A stretch of 64,000 nucleotides of DNA, from assembly GCF_015353075.1 (NCBI RefSeq), contig NZ_CP064188.1, forward strand, positions 992,001 through 1,056,000, given 5' to 3'. A program made the translations under genes and the position numbers. The notes beneath the pieces were generated by a model that worked only from the letters and a program-made list of their open reading frames with translations, had not been told where the DNA came from and ran no database searches. Of the stretch, positions 8,541 to 18,054 are shown piece by piece. Position 1 is the stretch's first letter, and every line of letters begins with the position of its first letter. Source of the stretch: Rhizobium sp. 007. GTDB taxonomy: Bacteria > Pseudomonadota > Alphaproteobacteria > Rhizobiales > Rhizobiaceae.

Positions 8541-9293
8541 CTATATGGCGTTATCGACGATGACCAGGGCGCGTCCCTGCGAGCAGGTCTCGATGCGGGC
8601 TGCGACTTTATAGATGTCGCGGAGCATTTCGGGGGTGATGACGGCCGATGTATCGCCGCTGATCGCCATGGAACCGTCGGCAATGACGATCGTATTCTGA
8701 CAGTAGCGAAGAGCGTGGTTGAGATCGTGGAGCGCGACCAGAACGATCATGCCCTTGCGCGCTGCCAGGCCGGAAATGAAGGTAAGGACATCTACCTGGC
8801 GATGCAGGTCGAGCGCGGAAGTCGGCTCGTCCATGAGGAGGACCTCGGGTCGGCGCACGAGCGCCTGTGCCAGCGATACCAGCTGGCGCTGCCCGCCGGA
8901 AAGCTCCCCGAGCTCTCGAAATGCGAGATCCTCAATCCGCAGTGCCTTCAGAACGGTGTCGATTTCGGCGAGCTCATCGTCGTGAACGCGCCAGCCGCTG
9001 CCCTGTTTGGCAGACAGCAGGATCGATTCGTAGACCGTCAGGACGGCGTTGGCGCCGGTATCCTGCGGCATGTAGCAGATCGTTCTCGGCCCGCGCTCCG
9101 TGCCGGAGAGTTCAACGAGCCCCGGCCCGGAGATCAATGAGGCGATGCGTTTGAACAATGTCGACTTGCCTGCCGCGTTGGGGCCGATCACCGCCGTTAC
9201 ACTGCCGCTCTGGAGCATGTCCGTGCTGACGCTGGAAAGCACCGTCCTGCGGCCGTAAGCGGCTCCAACGTCCTGAAGCGCAAGAGCTACCAT
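8541..9293 (-). CDS. Fe-siderophore-type ABC transporter ATP-binding protein
   Basis: ATPase of 250 residues from the FecE/FepC group. Walker A GPNAAGKST is at residues 37-45. The signature LSGGQRQLVSLA, Walker [12 protein letters not shown] and H-loop ALHDLNHAL follow. It overlaps the permease gene by 7 bp and is the last gene of a four-gene leftward operon. The likely cargo is an Fe(III) chelate; a cobalamin- or heme-type chelate cannot be excluded from sequence alone. Confidence 0.88.
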   Translation of the reverse strand: MVALALQDVGAAYGRRTVLSSVSTDMLQSGSVTAVIGPNAAGKSTLFKRIASLISGPGLVELSGTERGPRTICYMPQDTGANAVLTVYESILLSAKQGSGWRVHDDELAEIDTVLKALRIEDLAFRELGELSGGQRQLVSLAQALVRRPEVLLMDEPTSALDLHRQVDVLTFISGLAARKGMIVLVALHDLNHALRYCQNTIVIADGSMAISGDTSAVITPEMLRDIYKVAARIETCSQGRALVIVDNAI

Positions 9294-10354
9294 GCACGCC
9301 TCCGGTTACTGAATATGAGAACGAAGAAGAAGGGAACGCCGACGAGCGCGGTGATCACCCCGATCGGAAGGATGGCGCCAGGAATGAGCATCTTGCTGAC
9401 GACCGATGTCGTCGACAACAGAAGCGCGCCGCAGATGACGGCTCCTGGCAGGAAGAAGCGCTGGTCCTCGCCGACCAGCATGCGGGCAATATGCGGTCCA
9501 ACAAGCCCGACGAAGCCGATGGTGCCGACGAAGGAGACGGGGATTGCCGCAAGCAGGCTGACGATCATCATTGTCTGCAGCCGCAAGCGGCGGACATTGA
9601 CACCCATGCTGGCAGCCTTGTCGTCACCGAGGCGAAGAGCGGTCAGCGCCCAGGCATCCTTCATGAACAGCGGCACGGTGACGAGAAGCACCGCCCCGGT
9701 GAAATAGACCTTGGCCCAGGTGGCTTTCGTCAGGCTGCCCATGGTCCAAAAGACGACCGCCGCGAGCGCCTGTTCGGAAGCCAGATATTCGAGGAGGGAG
9801 AGGGCTGCGTTGAACGTGAAGACCAGGGCAATGCCAAGCAGCACGATGGTTTCGACGCTGACACCGCGCATTGTGGAGGCGAAGTGGATGAAGAGTGCGG
9901 CGACCATAGCCATGATAAAGGCGTTCAGCGGCACCACGTATTCGATGGCTCCGGGAAACAGGGAGACGCCGCCAACCAGCGCGAGTGCTGCGCCGAAGCT
10001 GGCGGCCGCCGAAATGCCAAGCGTGAAAGGGCTCGCCAATGGATTGGAGAGGATCGTCTGCATCTGGGCACCGGCGACCGAAAGCGATGCGCCGACCGTG
10101 ATCGCCATCAGCGCGATCGGCATGCGGATATCCCAGATAACGACCCTCAGCTGGTTTGCAACTTCACCGGGGCCGAAGATCGCCGAGATAACCTCCGTCA
10201 GGCTGTAGCGCGCCGGGCCAAGCGCCATATCGGCCGCGACACTGAGGCACAGCGCGCCAACCAACCCGGTAAGGATCAGGATCCTGCGCGTTGCTAGAGC
10301 GCGATATCGCACGCGTCCCGCCGGCGCAACAAGTGTCTGGGTTGCCTCAGCCAT
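9287..10354 (-). CDS. Fe-siderophore-type ABC transporter permease (FecCD family)
   Basis: Permease of 355 residues with about nine or ten hydrophobic segments, as expected for a homodimeric FecCD/BtuC channel. Family stretches include ANQLRVVIWDIRMPIALMAI, SLSVAGAQMQTILSNPLASP and FVGTIGFVGLVGPHIARMLVG. Only one permease gene is present, so the channel is presumably a homodimer. Its start shares one base with the stop of the upstream binding protein (TGATG), which couples translation. Confidence 0.9.
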   Translation of the reverse strand: MAEATQTLVAPAGRVRYRALATRRILILTGLVGALCLSVAADMALGPARYSLTEVISAIFGPGEVANQLRVVIWDIRMPIALMAITVGASLSVAGAQMQTILSNPLASPFTLGISAAASFGAALALVGGVSLFPGAIEYVVPLNAFIMAMVAALFIHFASTMRGVSVETIVLLGIALVFTFNAALSLLEYLASEQALAAVVFWTMGSLTKATWAKVYFTGAVLLVTVPLFMKDAWALTALRLGDDKAASMGVNVRRLRLQTMMIVSLLAAIPVSFVGTIGFVGLVGPHIARMLVGEDQRFFLPGAVICGALLLSTTSVVSKMLIPGAILPIGVITALVGVPFFFVLIFSNRRRAW

Positions 10355-11490
10355 CAGTTTGATCCCCGTTCCAGCGATACGAAATAGCCAGGCTTGAAGG
10401 TCACGGGAAGAAACCTCTCATGGAATTCCTTGAATGTTTGATCGGGATCGACATCAGCAAACAGCTCGGGGTGAAGCCATTTGGCAAATTGCTGGATCGG
10501 ATAGAACTCGTATGGCGCGCCATAAAACTGATGCCATACGGCGTGAACTTGTCCGCTCCTAACAGCCTTTAGCGCCGGAAAGGGTGCGCGCGTCATCAGT
10601 TTTGCGAGCCTGTCGCGGGCAAGCGACATATCCGCGTCGCGGCCCACGGGCACAAACTGGTTGATGTCGGATTCGGCTGCCCAGTTCGAGCCGGTGACAA
10701 TCACATGTTCGGGATCGGACACGACAAGCTGTTCGGGGTTGAGATCGCCGAAGGTCGTGGCAATAACATCTGATGCGACATTATGGCCACCGGCTTCTTC
10801 CACCATGGCGCCGAAATTGACCGGTCCGAAGGTGCGGCAGCAGTTGTTTTCCCCGGAAATACCCGGCGCCCGCTCGACAAAGACCTTCGGGCGTTTCAGG
10901 TCCTTGATCGTTGCGAGCCTGTCGGTCACGCGGGCGATTTGCGCGCGCCGATAGGCAATAAATTCCTTGGCTCGGTCTTCGGCGCCGAAAAGGCGACCGA
11001 GCAGTTCGATCGACGCCTCGGTGTTGCGAACCGGATCGAGGCGAAAATCGAGATAGACGATCCTTATGCCGGCGGCGGCGGCCTTTTCCTCAAAGCCGCT
11101 ATCCGTGGCTGACTTTTGCGCTTCCAGATTGAGGGTGATGACATCAGGCGAGAGCGCAATTGCCGCTTCGAGGCTGAACTCACCTTGGGGCAGGTAACCG
11201 AAATATGGCAGGTCGGCAATCTTGGGAAATGCCTCGACATAGGCTGTGTAACTGTCTGGATCCTTCTTGATCAGATCATCGCGCCAGCCAACAATCTGAT
11301 CGAAAGTCTTGTCACCCTTAAGGGCGGCGATGACGTGGATCTGCCGTGCCTCGCCAACGATGACGCGTTTTGCCGGCAGGTCGATCTTGAGTGTGCGGCC
11401 CGCAACATCGGTGATCTCGGCTGCCGTCGCGGGTAACGCAACCAGGCCAAGCAGGATGGCGGCGATGTGTCGAATGGCAGAAAACCGCAT
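10354..11490 (-). CDS. Fe-siderophore-type ABC substrate-binding protein (paralogue 1)
   Basis: Periplasmic binding protein of 378 residues. The ATG at 11490 is chosen because AAGGAG lies 7 nt before it and it opens a signal peptide ending ALPATAA; upstream starts lack these. The family-8 fold is recognisable (DVAGRTLKIDLPAKRVI, ALSPDVITL, NPEQLVVSDPEHVIVTG). It is a diverged tandem copy of the next upstream gene. Both share GWRDDL, an unusual Cys-Cys pair (ENNCCRTFGPVNFG here) and the tail KPGYFVSL. Two binding proteins for one permease suggest two ligands or chelate forms. Confidence 0.85.
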   Translation of the reverse strand: MRFSAIRHIAAILLGLVALPATAAEITDVAGRTLKIDLPAKRVIVGEARQIHVIAALKGDKTFDQIVGWRDDLIKKDPDSYTAYVEAFPKIADLPYFGYLPQGEFSLEAAIALSPDVITLNLEAQKSATDSGFEEKAAAAGIRIVYLDFRLDPVRNTEASIELLGRLFGAEDRAKEFIAYRRAQIARVTDRLATIKDLKRPKVFVERAPGISGENNCCRTFGPVNFGAMVEEAGGHNVASDVIATTFGDLNPEQLVVSDPEHVIVTGSNWAAESDINQFVPVGRDADMSLARDRLAKLMTRAPFPALKAVRSGQVHAVWHQFYGAPYEFYPIQQFAKWLHPELFADVDPDQTFKEFHERFLPVTFKPGYFVSLERGSN

Positions 11491-11582
11491 GGGAGGCTCC
11501 TTATCGACGCGGAATTCGCGCGCCGGTGAGAAATGGTCGGGCCGACGGTACGCTTCCGCGCGGTCGGCCCGGTTAGTCATGC

Positions 11583-12713
11583 TCATTCGTCCTTGAGGGA
11601 AACGAAATATCCCGGCTTGTAGTCGAGCGGCAGGAAGCGGGCATGCAATTCCTTGAAGGTTGCCTCAGGATCGAGATCGGCAAACAGATCCGGATGGAGC
11701 CACTTCGCGATCTCCTGGATGGCGACGAACTGGTAAGGGTTGTTGTAGAACTGGTGCCAGATGGCATGAACATTATGATCGGCCACCGCCTTGACGCCAG
11801 TAAAGGCCGGACGCTTGGTCAGGGCTTCGAGTTTGCGATGGGCTTCCTTCAGATCTGCGCCATAGCCAACGCCAACCCAGGCGCCGCCGGGCACATATTT
11901 GTCCCAGTTGCCGCCGGTGACGATGATCTGGTCCGGATTGGAAGCAATGATCTGCTCGGGATTGACCGTTCCGAACGTGCCGGGGATGATGTCCTTGGCC
12001 ATGTTGGTACCGCCGGCAATTTCGACCATCTTGCCGAAATTTTCGTTGCCGAAGGACATGCAGCAATCCTCGGAATAGCCTCCCGCGCGTTCGACGAAGA
12101 CGACAGGCTTCGGCGGGTTGGCCTTTTGAAGCGCGTCGGTCACGCGCTTGATACTGTCGGCGCGGAATTTGATGAAGTCTTCCGCAAGCGCTTCCTTGGC
12201 CATCAGCTTGCCCATGATGCGCATGCTGGGCTCGGTGTTCTCCATCGGCTTTTCGCGAAAGTCGACATAGACGAGCGGAATGCCGACTTTGCCGAGCTTT
12301 TCGATGTATCCGGCTTCTTCGGTCGCGGTCTTCGCGTCGATGTTCATCAAGATCACGTCGGGCTTCAGCGCGACGGCCTGTTCGATATCGAAGGTGCCGT
12401 CCTTCATGCCACCAAAGGTCGGCAGCTTGGCAATCTCGGGATACGTCGCAAGGTAGGCGTCGTAGGATTCAGGGTCTGCCTTCGGCAGGTCGTCGCGCCA
12501 CCCGACGACGTGCTCGAAGGGGGCTTCCTTATCCAGTGCTGCGAGAAAATAGATCTGTCGGCCCTCGCCGAGGATCATATGCTTGACCGGGGCGTTCACC
12601 TCAACCTCGCGCCCGGTCACGTCCTTCACGGTGATCTTTTCGGCAAGGGCCGGCCAGACGGCGGTGACGACAAGGCCCATTGCAAGAACGGCCGCTTTGC
12701 CTGTAATGCGCAT
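11583..12713 (-). CDS. Fe-siderophore-type ABC substrate-binding protein (paralogue 2)
   Basis: First gene of the operon: a periplasmic binding protein of 376 residues with a signal peptide ending VWPALA. It is clearly paralogous to its downstream neighbour: GWRDDLPKADPESYDAY, the Cys-Cys pair in SEDCCMSFGNENFG, WHQFYNNPYQF and KWLHPDLFADLDPEATFKE all have counterparts. The Cys-Cys pair is not a normal FecB feature and could form a disulfide or bind the ligand. The divergent promoter with an iron-box-like site lies just upstream, so iron control is likely. Confidence 0.85.
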   Translation of the reverse strand: MRITGKAAVLAMGLVVTAVWPALAEKITVKDVTGREVEVNAPVKHMILGEGRQIYFLAALDKEAPFEHVVGWRDDLPKADPESYDAYLATYPEIAKLPTFGGMKDGTFDIEQAVALKPDVILMNIDAKTATEEAGYIEKLGKVGIPLVYVDFREKPMENTEPSMRIMGKLMAKEALAEDFIKFRADSIKRVTDALQKANPPKPVVFVERAGGYSEDCCMSFGNENFGKMVEIAGGTNMAKDIIPGTFGTVNPEQIIASNPDQIIVTGGNWDKYVPGGAWVGVGYGADLKEAHRKLEALTKRPAFTGVKAVADHNVHAIWHQFYNNPYQFVAIQEIAKWLHPDLFADLDPEATFKELHARFLPLDYKPGYFVSLKDE

Positions 12714-12757
12714 TAAAATTCACTCCGTGGAAAACTGAAATGCCGTCTATTATTTTA

Positions 12758-12772
12758 TGATAGTAATCGTCA
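12758..12772. promoter_or_regulatory. Candidate RirA iron-responsive (IRO-type) box
   Basis: The sequence TGATAGTAATCGTCA reads exactly TGA-N9-TCA, the pattern reported for IRO motifs bound by RirA in Rhizobium. It lies in the 101-bp divergent region between the iron-type ABC operon and the methyltransferase gene, 45 bp before the former start and 42 bp before the latter. The position and context fit. The pattern is short and could occur by chance. Confidence 0.5.
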
Positions 12773-12814
12773 AGTTATATCTATTAGAACAATTTCAAAC
12801 TGGGACTGGCTGGC

Positions 12815-13630
12815 ATGACGGTAATGGACGGGCAAGTGGCGGGCGGCGAGAATTACGGGCTTCGTGACGAGATCAAGGCCTATTGGTCGGCCAGAGCCGA
12901 GTCCTTCGACCAGTCGCCGGGCCACGAGATTTTCACCGAGACGGAGCGCAGCGCCTGGCATCGGTTGATCGTAAAGCATCTTGGGGCGGGAGAGGGCAGG
13001 CGTGCGCTCGACCTGGCGAGCGGCACGGGGGTCATTTCCCATCTCATGGACGATCTCGGTTTCGAGGTGACCGGCCTCGACTGGGCCGAGCCGATGCTGG
13101 AACGAGCCCGTGCCAAAGCAAAGAGCCGTGGCCGCATGATCAGTTTCCGAATGGCTGATGTCGAAAACACCACGGAGTTGGATGACACTTACGACGTCAT
13201 CGTGACCCGCCATCTGGTGTGGACGCTGGTTGATCCCGAAAAAGCCTTCGCGGAATGGCTGCGTGTGCTGAAGCCTGGCGGAACGCTGCTGATCGTCGAT
13301 GGCGATTTCGTCAGTGCCAATTTTGCCGAGCGGCTGGTGAAGCGTGTGATGAAATTGCTCGAAGGTGGCGGACTTTTGAAAGCGGATCCGGGGCATGCGC
13401 CCGGAATGGCAGAGATCCATAGCAGTATCCTGTCGCGGGTCTATTTCTCAAAGGGAGCGCGGGCGGACAAGATCGCCGCACTTTTGAAGAATGCCGGTTT
13501 CGAACACGTCCAGATCGATGAAAACCTGCGGGAAGTGCACAAAGCGCAGGCCCGCCACTGGAACTATTTCAAGGCGCTTTCCAGAGGCCTCCAGCATCGC
13601 TACGCGATCAGTGCGTGCAAACCTCGCTAA
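12815..13630 (+). CDS. Class I SAM-dependent methyltransferase
   Basis: Methyltransferase of 271 residues. The SAM-binding motif I reads ALDLASGTG (about residues 63-71), with the acidic VTGLDWAEPML after strand 2, MADVENT at motif II and LKPGGTLLIVDG at post-motif region. It is a Methyltransf_11/25-type small-molecule enzyme. It is divergent from the iron-type importer and shares its promoter region, so it may be iron-regulated and could act on the imported chelate or a metallophore. The substrate cannot be read from the sequence. Confidence 0.85.
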   Translation: MTVMDGQVAGGENYGLRDEIKAYWSARAESFDQSPGHEIFTETERSAWHRLIVKHLGAGEGRRALDLASGTGVISHLMDDLGFEVTGLDWAEPMLERARAKAKSRGRMISFRMADVENTTELDDTYDVIVTRHLVWTLVDPEKAFAEWLRVLKPGGTLLIVDGDFVSANFAERLVKRVMKLLEGGGLLKADPGHAPGMAEIHSSILSRVYFSKGARADKIAALLKNAGFEHVQIDENLREVHKAQARHWNYFKALSRGLQHRYAISACKPR

Positions 13631-13763
13631 GGCTTTGATGGGATCTCGGCGCTTCCTCACTGCAATCGTTCTGCAATCCATTGACGGCATGCGCGCGACA
13701 TGACAGCGTCGGCGCTCATCTCGCTATTCTATCGCGCTGATTTTGGCGCTGCGGCCCCTCTCG

Positions 13764-14702
13764 ATGCATCCTAGACTACTCAAGACATTCCTTGCGGTTG
13801 TCCGGCACCGAAGTTTCACGCGGGCAGCGGCAGAAATTCACCTCGCACAATCGAGCGTCAGCGACCAGATCCAAGCCCTGGAAATCGAACTTGGCACGGC
13901 TCTCTTTATCCGATCGAGATCAGGTCTGGAGCTGACGCAAGCAGGCGAGGTGTTGAGGTCCCATGCCCAAGCCATCCTGATCTTGGCAGACGAGGCCCGC
14001 GCAGCCGTGGCAGCAATCACAGCGCAAAATGCCGGGTCGGTTACGATTGGTGCGCTGGAGACGATTGCTTCCGTCAAGCTTCCAAGATGGCTGTCCGGTT
14101 TTCAAAGCCAACATCCCGGCATCGATCTCAAGTTGAAGGTCGCCGGCAGCGGCGGCCTGCTGCAAAAGCTCGAAGCAAACGAAATCGAAGTCGCCTTCTG
14201 CTTCGATCAGCAGGGCGTCGGCGAACGTTTCGCCAAGCGCACGATTGCCGCGGAGCCATTAGTTCTGATTGCGCCTCCTGGACGGGAACTCGCATCAACG
14301 AAACTCGATTTGAGCGCGATTGCTTCGGCACGCTTCGTGGTGACCGAGGTCGGGTGCGTCTACCGGCATCTGTTCGACAAGGCGTTTGCTGAAGCAGGCA
14401 TTGCCGCACCGAGGCTTGCCGCCGAAGTTGACAGCATCGGCACAATTGGGCGGCTCGTGGCCGAAGGTGCAGGCTTAGGTCTGGTTCCGCGTTTTGCGGT
14501 CGTCGAGGCCCTTGATCGCGGCGAAATCAGCGAGATGTCTTGGCCAAACGCCACGCAGGCGGCTTTGCTTGTAATGATCTGGCGGCGCAGGCGCGTGCAA
14601 CCGCCAGCCCTGAAGTTGCTGCTGGCGGCGGCAAGCGATGCCTTCGGGCCAGCTAGATCAGCCGATGCCCACCCTCGACGTGCAATACCGTTCCCGTCGT
14701 GA
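13764..14702 (+). CDS. LysR-family transcriptional regulator
   Basis: Regulator of 312 residues. The N-terminal winged helix reads MHPRLLKTFLAVVRHRSFTR, then AAAEIHLAQSSVSDQIQALE and LFIRSRSGLELTQAGEVL. The C-terminal substrate-binding domain starts near residue 90 (GSVTIGALETIASVKLPRWL). The ATG at 13764 gives the usual family start; a TTG seven codons upstream is less likely. Its 3' end overlaps the convergent SDR gene by 50 bp. Its target is not obvious because it is not divergent from any gene here. Confidence 0.9.
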   Translation: MHPRLLKTFLAVVRHRSFTRAAAEIHLAQSSVSDQIQALEIELGTALFIRSRSGLELTQAGEVLRSHAQAILILADEARAAVAAITAQNAGSVTIGALETIASVKLPRWLSGFQSQHPGIDLKLKVAGSGGLLQKLEANEIEVAFCFDQQGVGERFAKRTIAAEPLVLIAPPGRELASTKLDLSAIASARFVVTEVGCVYRHLFDKAFAEAGIAAPRLAAEVDSIGTIGRLVAEGAGLGLVPRFAVVEALDRGEISEMSWPNATQAALLVMIWRRRRVQPPALKLLLAAASDAFGPARSADAHPRRAIPFPS

Positions 14703-15384
14703 AGGTATTGCCTATCAGGAAGCTGATGGCGTCGGCGATATCGTCCGCACGTCCCACGCGTCCGACCGGCAGCCTATCTGCCATTGCGCCCAGCGCGTCG
14801 TCCTTCTTGTCGCCGGCCACAAAGGTCCAAATGGGGGTGTCGACCCAGCCGGGCGAGACGGCATTGACACGGATCGGTGCCAACTCGATCGCAAGGGCGC
14901 GCACCAGTCCCTCCAACGCGGCATTGACGGCGGCCACAACTGCCCCGCGTGCCGATGGCCTGTAGGCTGCGATACCCGATGTAAAGGTAATGGAGCCGCC
15001 GGCCGGGAGCAAAGGTGCGCCATACTTTGCCAGCAGCAACGGTCCGTAAATCTTGCTTTCCACGACCCGTTGCGCTGCCTTAAGGTCAAGCGATGGCAAA
15101 AGCTCATAAGCGCCTTCGATATCGGCGGCTGTGCTGACGATGTGATCGAGCCGACCGATCTTTCCAAGCAGGCCGGCGACCTGATCCTCCTGTGTTATAT
15201 CGATTGCGGCCGTGTGGAGTGCCGCGGGGTTGTGTAGTTCCTGTCTGACGCGTTTCAGTTTTTCTGCGTTCCGCCCGGCAATGACGACTTCCGCACCGGC
15301 GGCGAGAGAGCGCCTCGTCAGCGCCAGGCCCATTCCGGAACCGCCCCCGGCAACGAGGATCCTTGAATTCGAAAATATAGCCAT
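14653..15384 (-). CDS. SDR-family protein with degenerate catalytic motif
   Basis: Short-chain dehydrogenase homologue of 243 residues with a good NAD(P)-binding start (LVAGGGSGMGLALTRR) and family C-terminal segments (ELAPIRVNAVSPGWVDTP). The active-site Ser is present (FTSGIAAY, S136). Where the YxxxK pair should stand, about 14 residues on, the sequence is VAAVN (150-154), so both Tyr and Lys are missing. It may bind a dinucleotide without normal dehydrogenase activity. An alternative start lies three codons upstream (15393). It is monocistronic and convergent with the LysR gene. Confidence 0.8.
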   Translation of the reverse strand: MAIFSNSRILVAGGGSGMGLALTRRSLAAGAEVVIAGRNAEKLKRVRQELHNPAALHTAAIDITQEDQVAGLLGKIGRLDHIVSTAADIEGAYELLPSLDLKAAQRVVESKIYGPLLLAKYGAPLLPAGGSITFTSGIAAYRPSARGAVVAAVNAALEGLVRALAIELAPIRVNAVSPGWVDTPIWTFVAGDKKDDALGAMADRLPVGRVGRADDIADAISFLIGNTFTTGTVLHVEGGHRLI

Positions 15385-15700
15385 GTCTTCCATTCTCCTG
15401 CAGGTGATTGCCGCAGCCGAGAAATTGGCAAAGAAGGCCAGACACAGAAAACGGAGAAAAACGATGGCACTATCGAAAGCTCCGATGGAGCGCCGGGGCG
15501 CTGCGGGAGCGTCTAGGTCCGAATGTATAACTTGCCGTTGTATTTTGTGACGACCTGATCGCCATATACTATACTATGACTGGTCGGTTGAAGGATAGAA
15601 TTTCGTTATTTTGGATACTTCAATGTTATTTAAGATTTGTAGTGAATTTTACTTATATAGCAAATGCCATTCGCCTGGCCAAACTTGACTGGAAATACTG

Positions 15701-17662
15701 ATGAGGAAAATGACCCGTTTTCGAATTGGAACACGCTTGGGGATCGGCTTCGGTTTCCTCCTTCTCCTGATGCTGGCGCTGACCCAGTATTCGGTGACCG
15801 AGGTCAACATCATCAATAACGATCTTAGCCAGATCAACGACGTCAACAGCGTCAAGCAGCGCTTTGCCATCAATTACCGCGGCAGCGTGCACGACCGGGC
15901 TATTGCAATCCGGGATGTTACCCTGGTCGACGCAACTGCAGACCGGCAGGCAGCGGTGGAACTGATTGCGAAACTGGCCGAGGCCTATGCCGTCAACGAG
16001 AAAAAAATGGCGGAGATGGTGTCTTCGCCGGCAGGCGCTTCGGCCGAGGAAAGGACAATCCTTGCTGAGATTGCCGACATCCAATCGAAAACCAATCCGC
16101 TCGTTGGCCAGATCATCGATCTGCAGGTAAAAGGCGATGGAGCGCAGGCAAAGAAAATCCTGCTTGAACAGGCCCGTCCGCTGTTCGTCGCTTGGCTCGG
16201 CGCCATCAACAAATTCATCGATTACCAGGAGACCCTGAACCAGAAGGTCGGCGGCGACGTTCGTCAGTCCGCCAGCGGTTTCCAGACTTTGGCGTTCGGC
16301 TCACTGGCCGGCGCCATCATATTGGCGATCGTCGTGGCCTTTTTTGCAAGCCGCTCGATTACGAAACCGATCGCAAAGTTGCAATCGGCACTGCAGCACA
16401 TGGCTGGCGGAGAAGGGGTCGCAACCGATTCCACGCTCGATATACGCCGCGACGAGATCGGTGATCTTGCGCGCGCCGTCGGCGCCGTGCGCGACGCGCT
16501 CAGTGCACAGGCTACGCACCGGGCCGAGAACGACGCGAGACGCGCCGCTGCAGAACGCGAGCAGCTCGAAGGCGCCGCCAGGGAGCGTGAGGCTGCCGCA
16601 ACAGAAACCAACGATGCCGTTGCGCAATTGGGTCAGGCACTTGAGGCAATGGCCGACGGCGATCTCGCCTTCCGCCTCGTCCGGCCATTCGGTCCGGCGC
16701 TCGACACGCTGCGCATAAACTTCAACAATTCCGCCGACAAGTTGCAGTCGTCCTTGAAGGCGATTGGCGGCAACGCGTCCTCGATCGACGCTGGTGCAGC
16801 CGAAATCAGCACGGCCTCCAACGACCTTGCTCGCCGCACGGAACAGCAGGCTGCTTCCCTCGAAGAAACTGCAGCCGCGCTCGACGAGATTACAGCAACC
16901 GTTAATGGCTCGACCGCACGCGCTGAAGAGGCGCGCACTGTTGTTGCCAAAACCCGGCAGAATGCCGAACGGTCGGGCGACGTCGTCAAGCGCGCCGTCC
17001 TTGCGATGGGGCAAATCGAAAGTTCGTCCAGCGAGATCAACAACATCATCAGCGTCATCGACGAAATCGCCTTCCAGACGAATCTCCTGGCGCTCAATGC
17101 CGGCGTTGAAGCGGCCCGTGCGGGCGAGGCCGGCAAGGGTTTTGCCGTGGTGGCACAGGAAGTGCGGGAATTGGCGCAGCGCTCCGCCAGGGCCGCCAAG
17201 GAAATCAAACAATTGATCCACACATCCGCCGAACAGGTGCGCTCCGGCGTGGCGCTCGTTGACGAAACAGGCAAGGCACTGACGGAAATCGTCCTGGAAG
17301 TGCAGGAGATCAACCGCCATGTCGATTCGATCGTTGAATCGGCAAAGGAGCAGTCGACGGCTCTGAGGGAAATCAACAATGCCGTCAATGCGATGGATCA
17401 ATCGACCCAGCAGAACGCCGCGATGGTCGAGGAGACGTCGGCCGCCGGACAAAAACTGGCAGCTGAAGCAGCAGCGCTTTCAGCACAGCTGGCAAAGTTC
17501 CGCTTCGACGGTGCAAAGTCGGTGGCCGTCCGTCAAGCGGGCCTCGCCCCCCTGCCGAGACCCTCTGCGCCTGCTGCCATGATCCGTAAAATTTCATCAG
17601 CTTTCACTGGTGGAAAGCCCCAAGCCGCGGCTGCGGTGTCGGCGGATTGGGAGGAATTTTGA
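15701..17662 (+). CDS. Methyl-accepting chemotaxis protein
   Basis: Transmembrane chemoreceptor of 653 residues. TM1 (about residues 10-30), a periplasmic four-helix-bundle sensor (about 31-190) and TM2 (about 192-213) are followed by a HAMP domain and a second HAMP-like stretch. The signalling domain occupies roughly 370-600, with the hairpin tip core [20 protein letters not shown]. The C-terminus DWEEF resembles the xWxxF tether that recruits CheR and CheB in high-abundance receptors. The ligand is unknown. It is monocistronic and followed by a clear terminator. The 300-bp upstream region (15385-15700) is AT-rich, holds no gene and probably contains the promoter. Confidence 0.95.
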   Translation: MRKMTRFRIGTRLGIGFGFLLLLMLALTQYSVTEVNIINNDLSQINDVNSVKQRFAINYRGSVHDRAIAIRDVTLVDATADRQAAVELIAKLAEAYAVNEKKMAEMVSSPAGASAEERTILAEIADIQSKTNPLVGQIIDLQVKGDGAQAKKILLEQARPLFVAWLGAINKFIDYQETLNQKVGGDVRQSASGFQTLAFGSLAGAIILAIVVAFFASRSITKPIAKLQSALQHMAGGEGVATDSTLDIRRDEIGDLARAVGAVRDALSAQATHRAENDARRAAAEREQLEGAAREREAAATETNDAVAQLGQALEAMADGDLAFRLVRPFGPALDTLRINFNNSADKLQSSLKAIGGNASSIDAGAAEISTASNDLARRTEQQAASLEETAAALDEITATVNGSTARAEEARTVVAKTRQNAERSGDVVKRAVLAMGQIESSSSEINNIISVIDEIAFQTNLLALNAGVEAARAGEAGKGFAVVAQEVRELAQRSARAAKEIKQLIHTSAEQVRSGVALVDETGKALTEIVLEVQEINRHVDSIVESAKEQSTALREINNAVNAMDQSTQQNAAMVEETSAAGQKLAAEAAALSAQLAKFRFDGAKSVAVRQAGLAPLPRPSAPAAMIRKISSAFTGGKPQAAAAVSADWEEF

Positions 17663-17694
17663 CAATCCCTCGCCACGTGCCGGAGATGACATTC

Positions 17695-17720
17695 AAGGCC
17701 CGCGCTTTTGCGGGCCTTTT
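17695..17720 (+). terminator. Rho-independent terminator after the chemoreceptor gene
   Basis: AAGGCCCGC and GCGGGCCTT pair around a short T-rich loop and run into TTTT. It lies 33 bp after the stop codon. Confidence 0.8.
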
Positions 17721-17862
17721 CATGTTCAAATCGTGTCTGCGAAATGGGTCTCACGCTTTCGGCCCATCCTTCAACCCCTCCTGAAACGACAATCCCCACG
17801 CGCAGCGGATATCCTGTTCGTTCTCTGGATATGCGTTGACCTCGTCAGACATTTACGAAGAC

Positions 17863-17896
17863 ACTAATGTGTGCATAAAGTAATACTAATGCATGC
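17863..17896. promoter_or_regulatory. Direct repeat upstream of the AraC-type gene
   Basis: ACTAATGTGTGC (17863-17874) and ACTAATGCATGC (17885-17896) are 10/12 identical and spaced 22 bp apart, two helical turns. AraC-family activators bind such paired half-sites, and the adjacent gene encodes an AraC-type protein. The remainder of 17721-18054 shows no gene. Confidence 0.35.
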
Positions 17897-18054
17897 GAAG
17901 CCGCACAGGTCGAAGGAGGACTTGTCAAACGGGGAGAGTGGCGCATTCTTCGTGAATCTCTGCACGGCGCGGCCGTCCTGCTGCCTCGATCAAAGCGTCG
18001 CCTCATCTTAAACAGTGGCGTGACGGCTTGCGTTGTTCCGGAGCAGTTTAGGCC

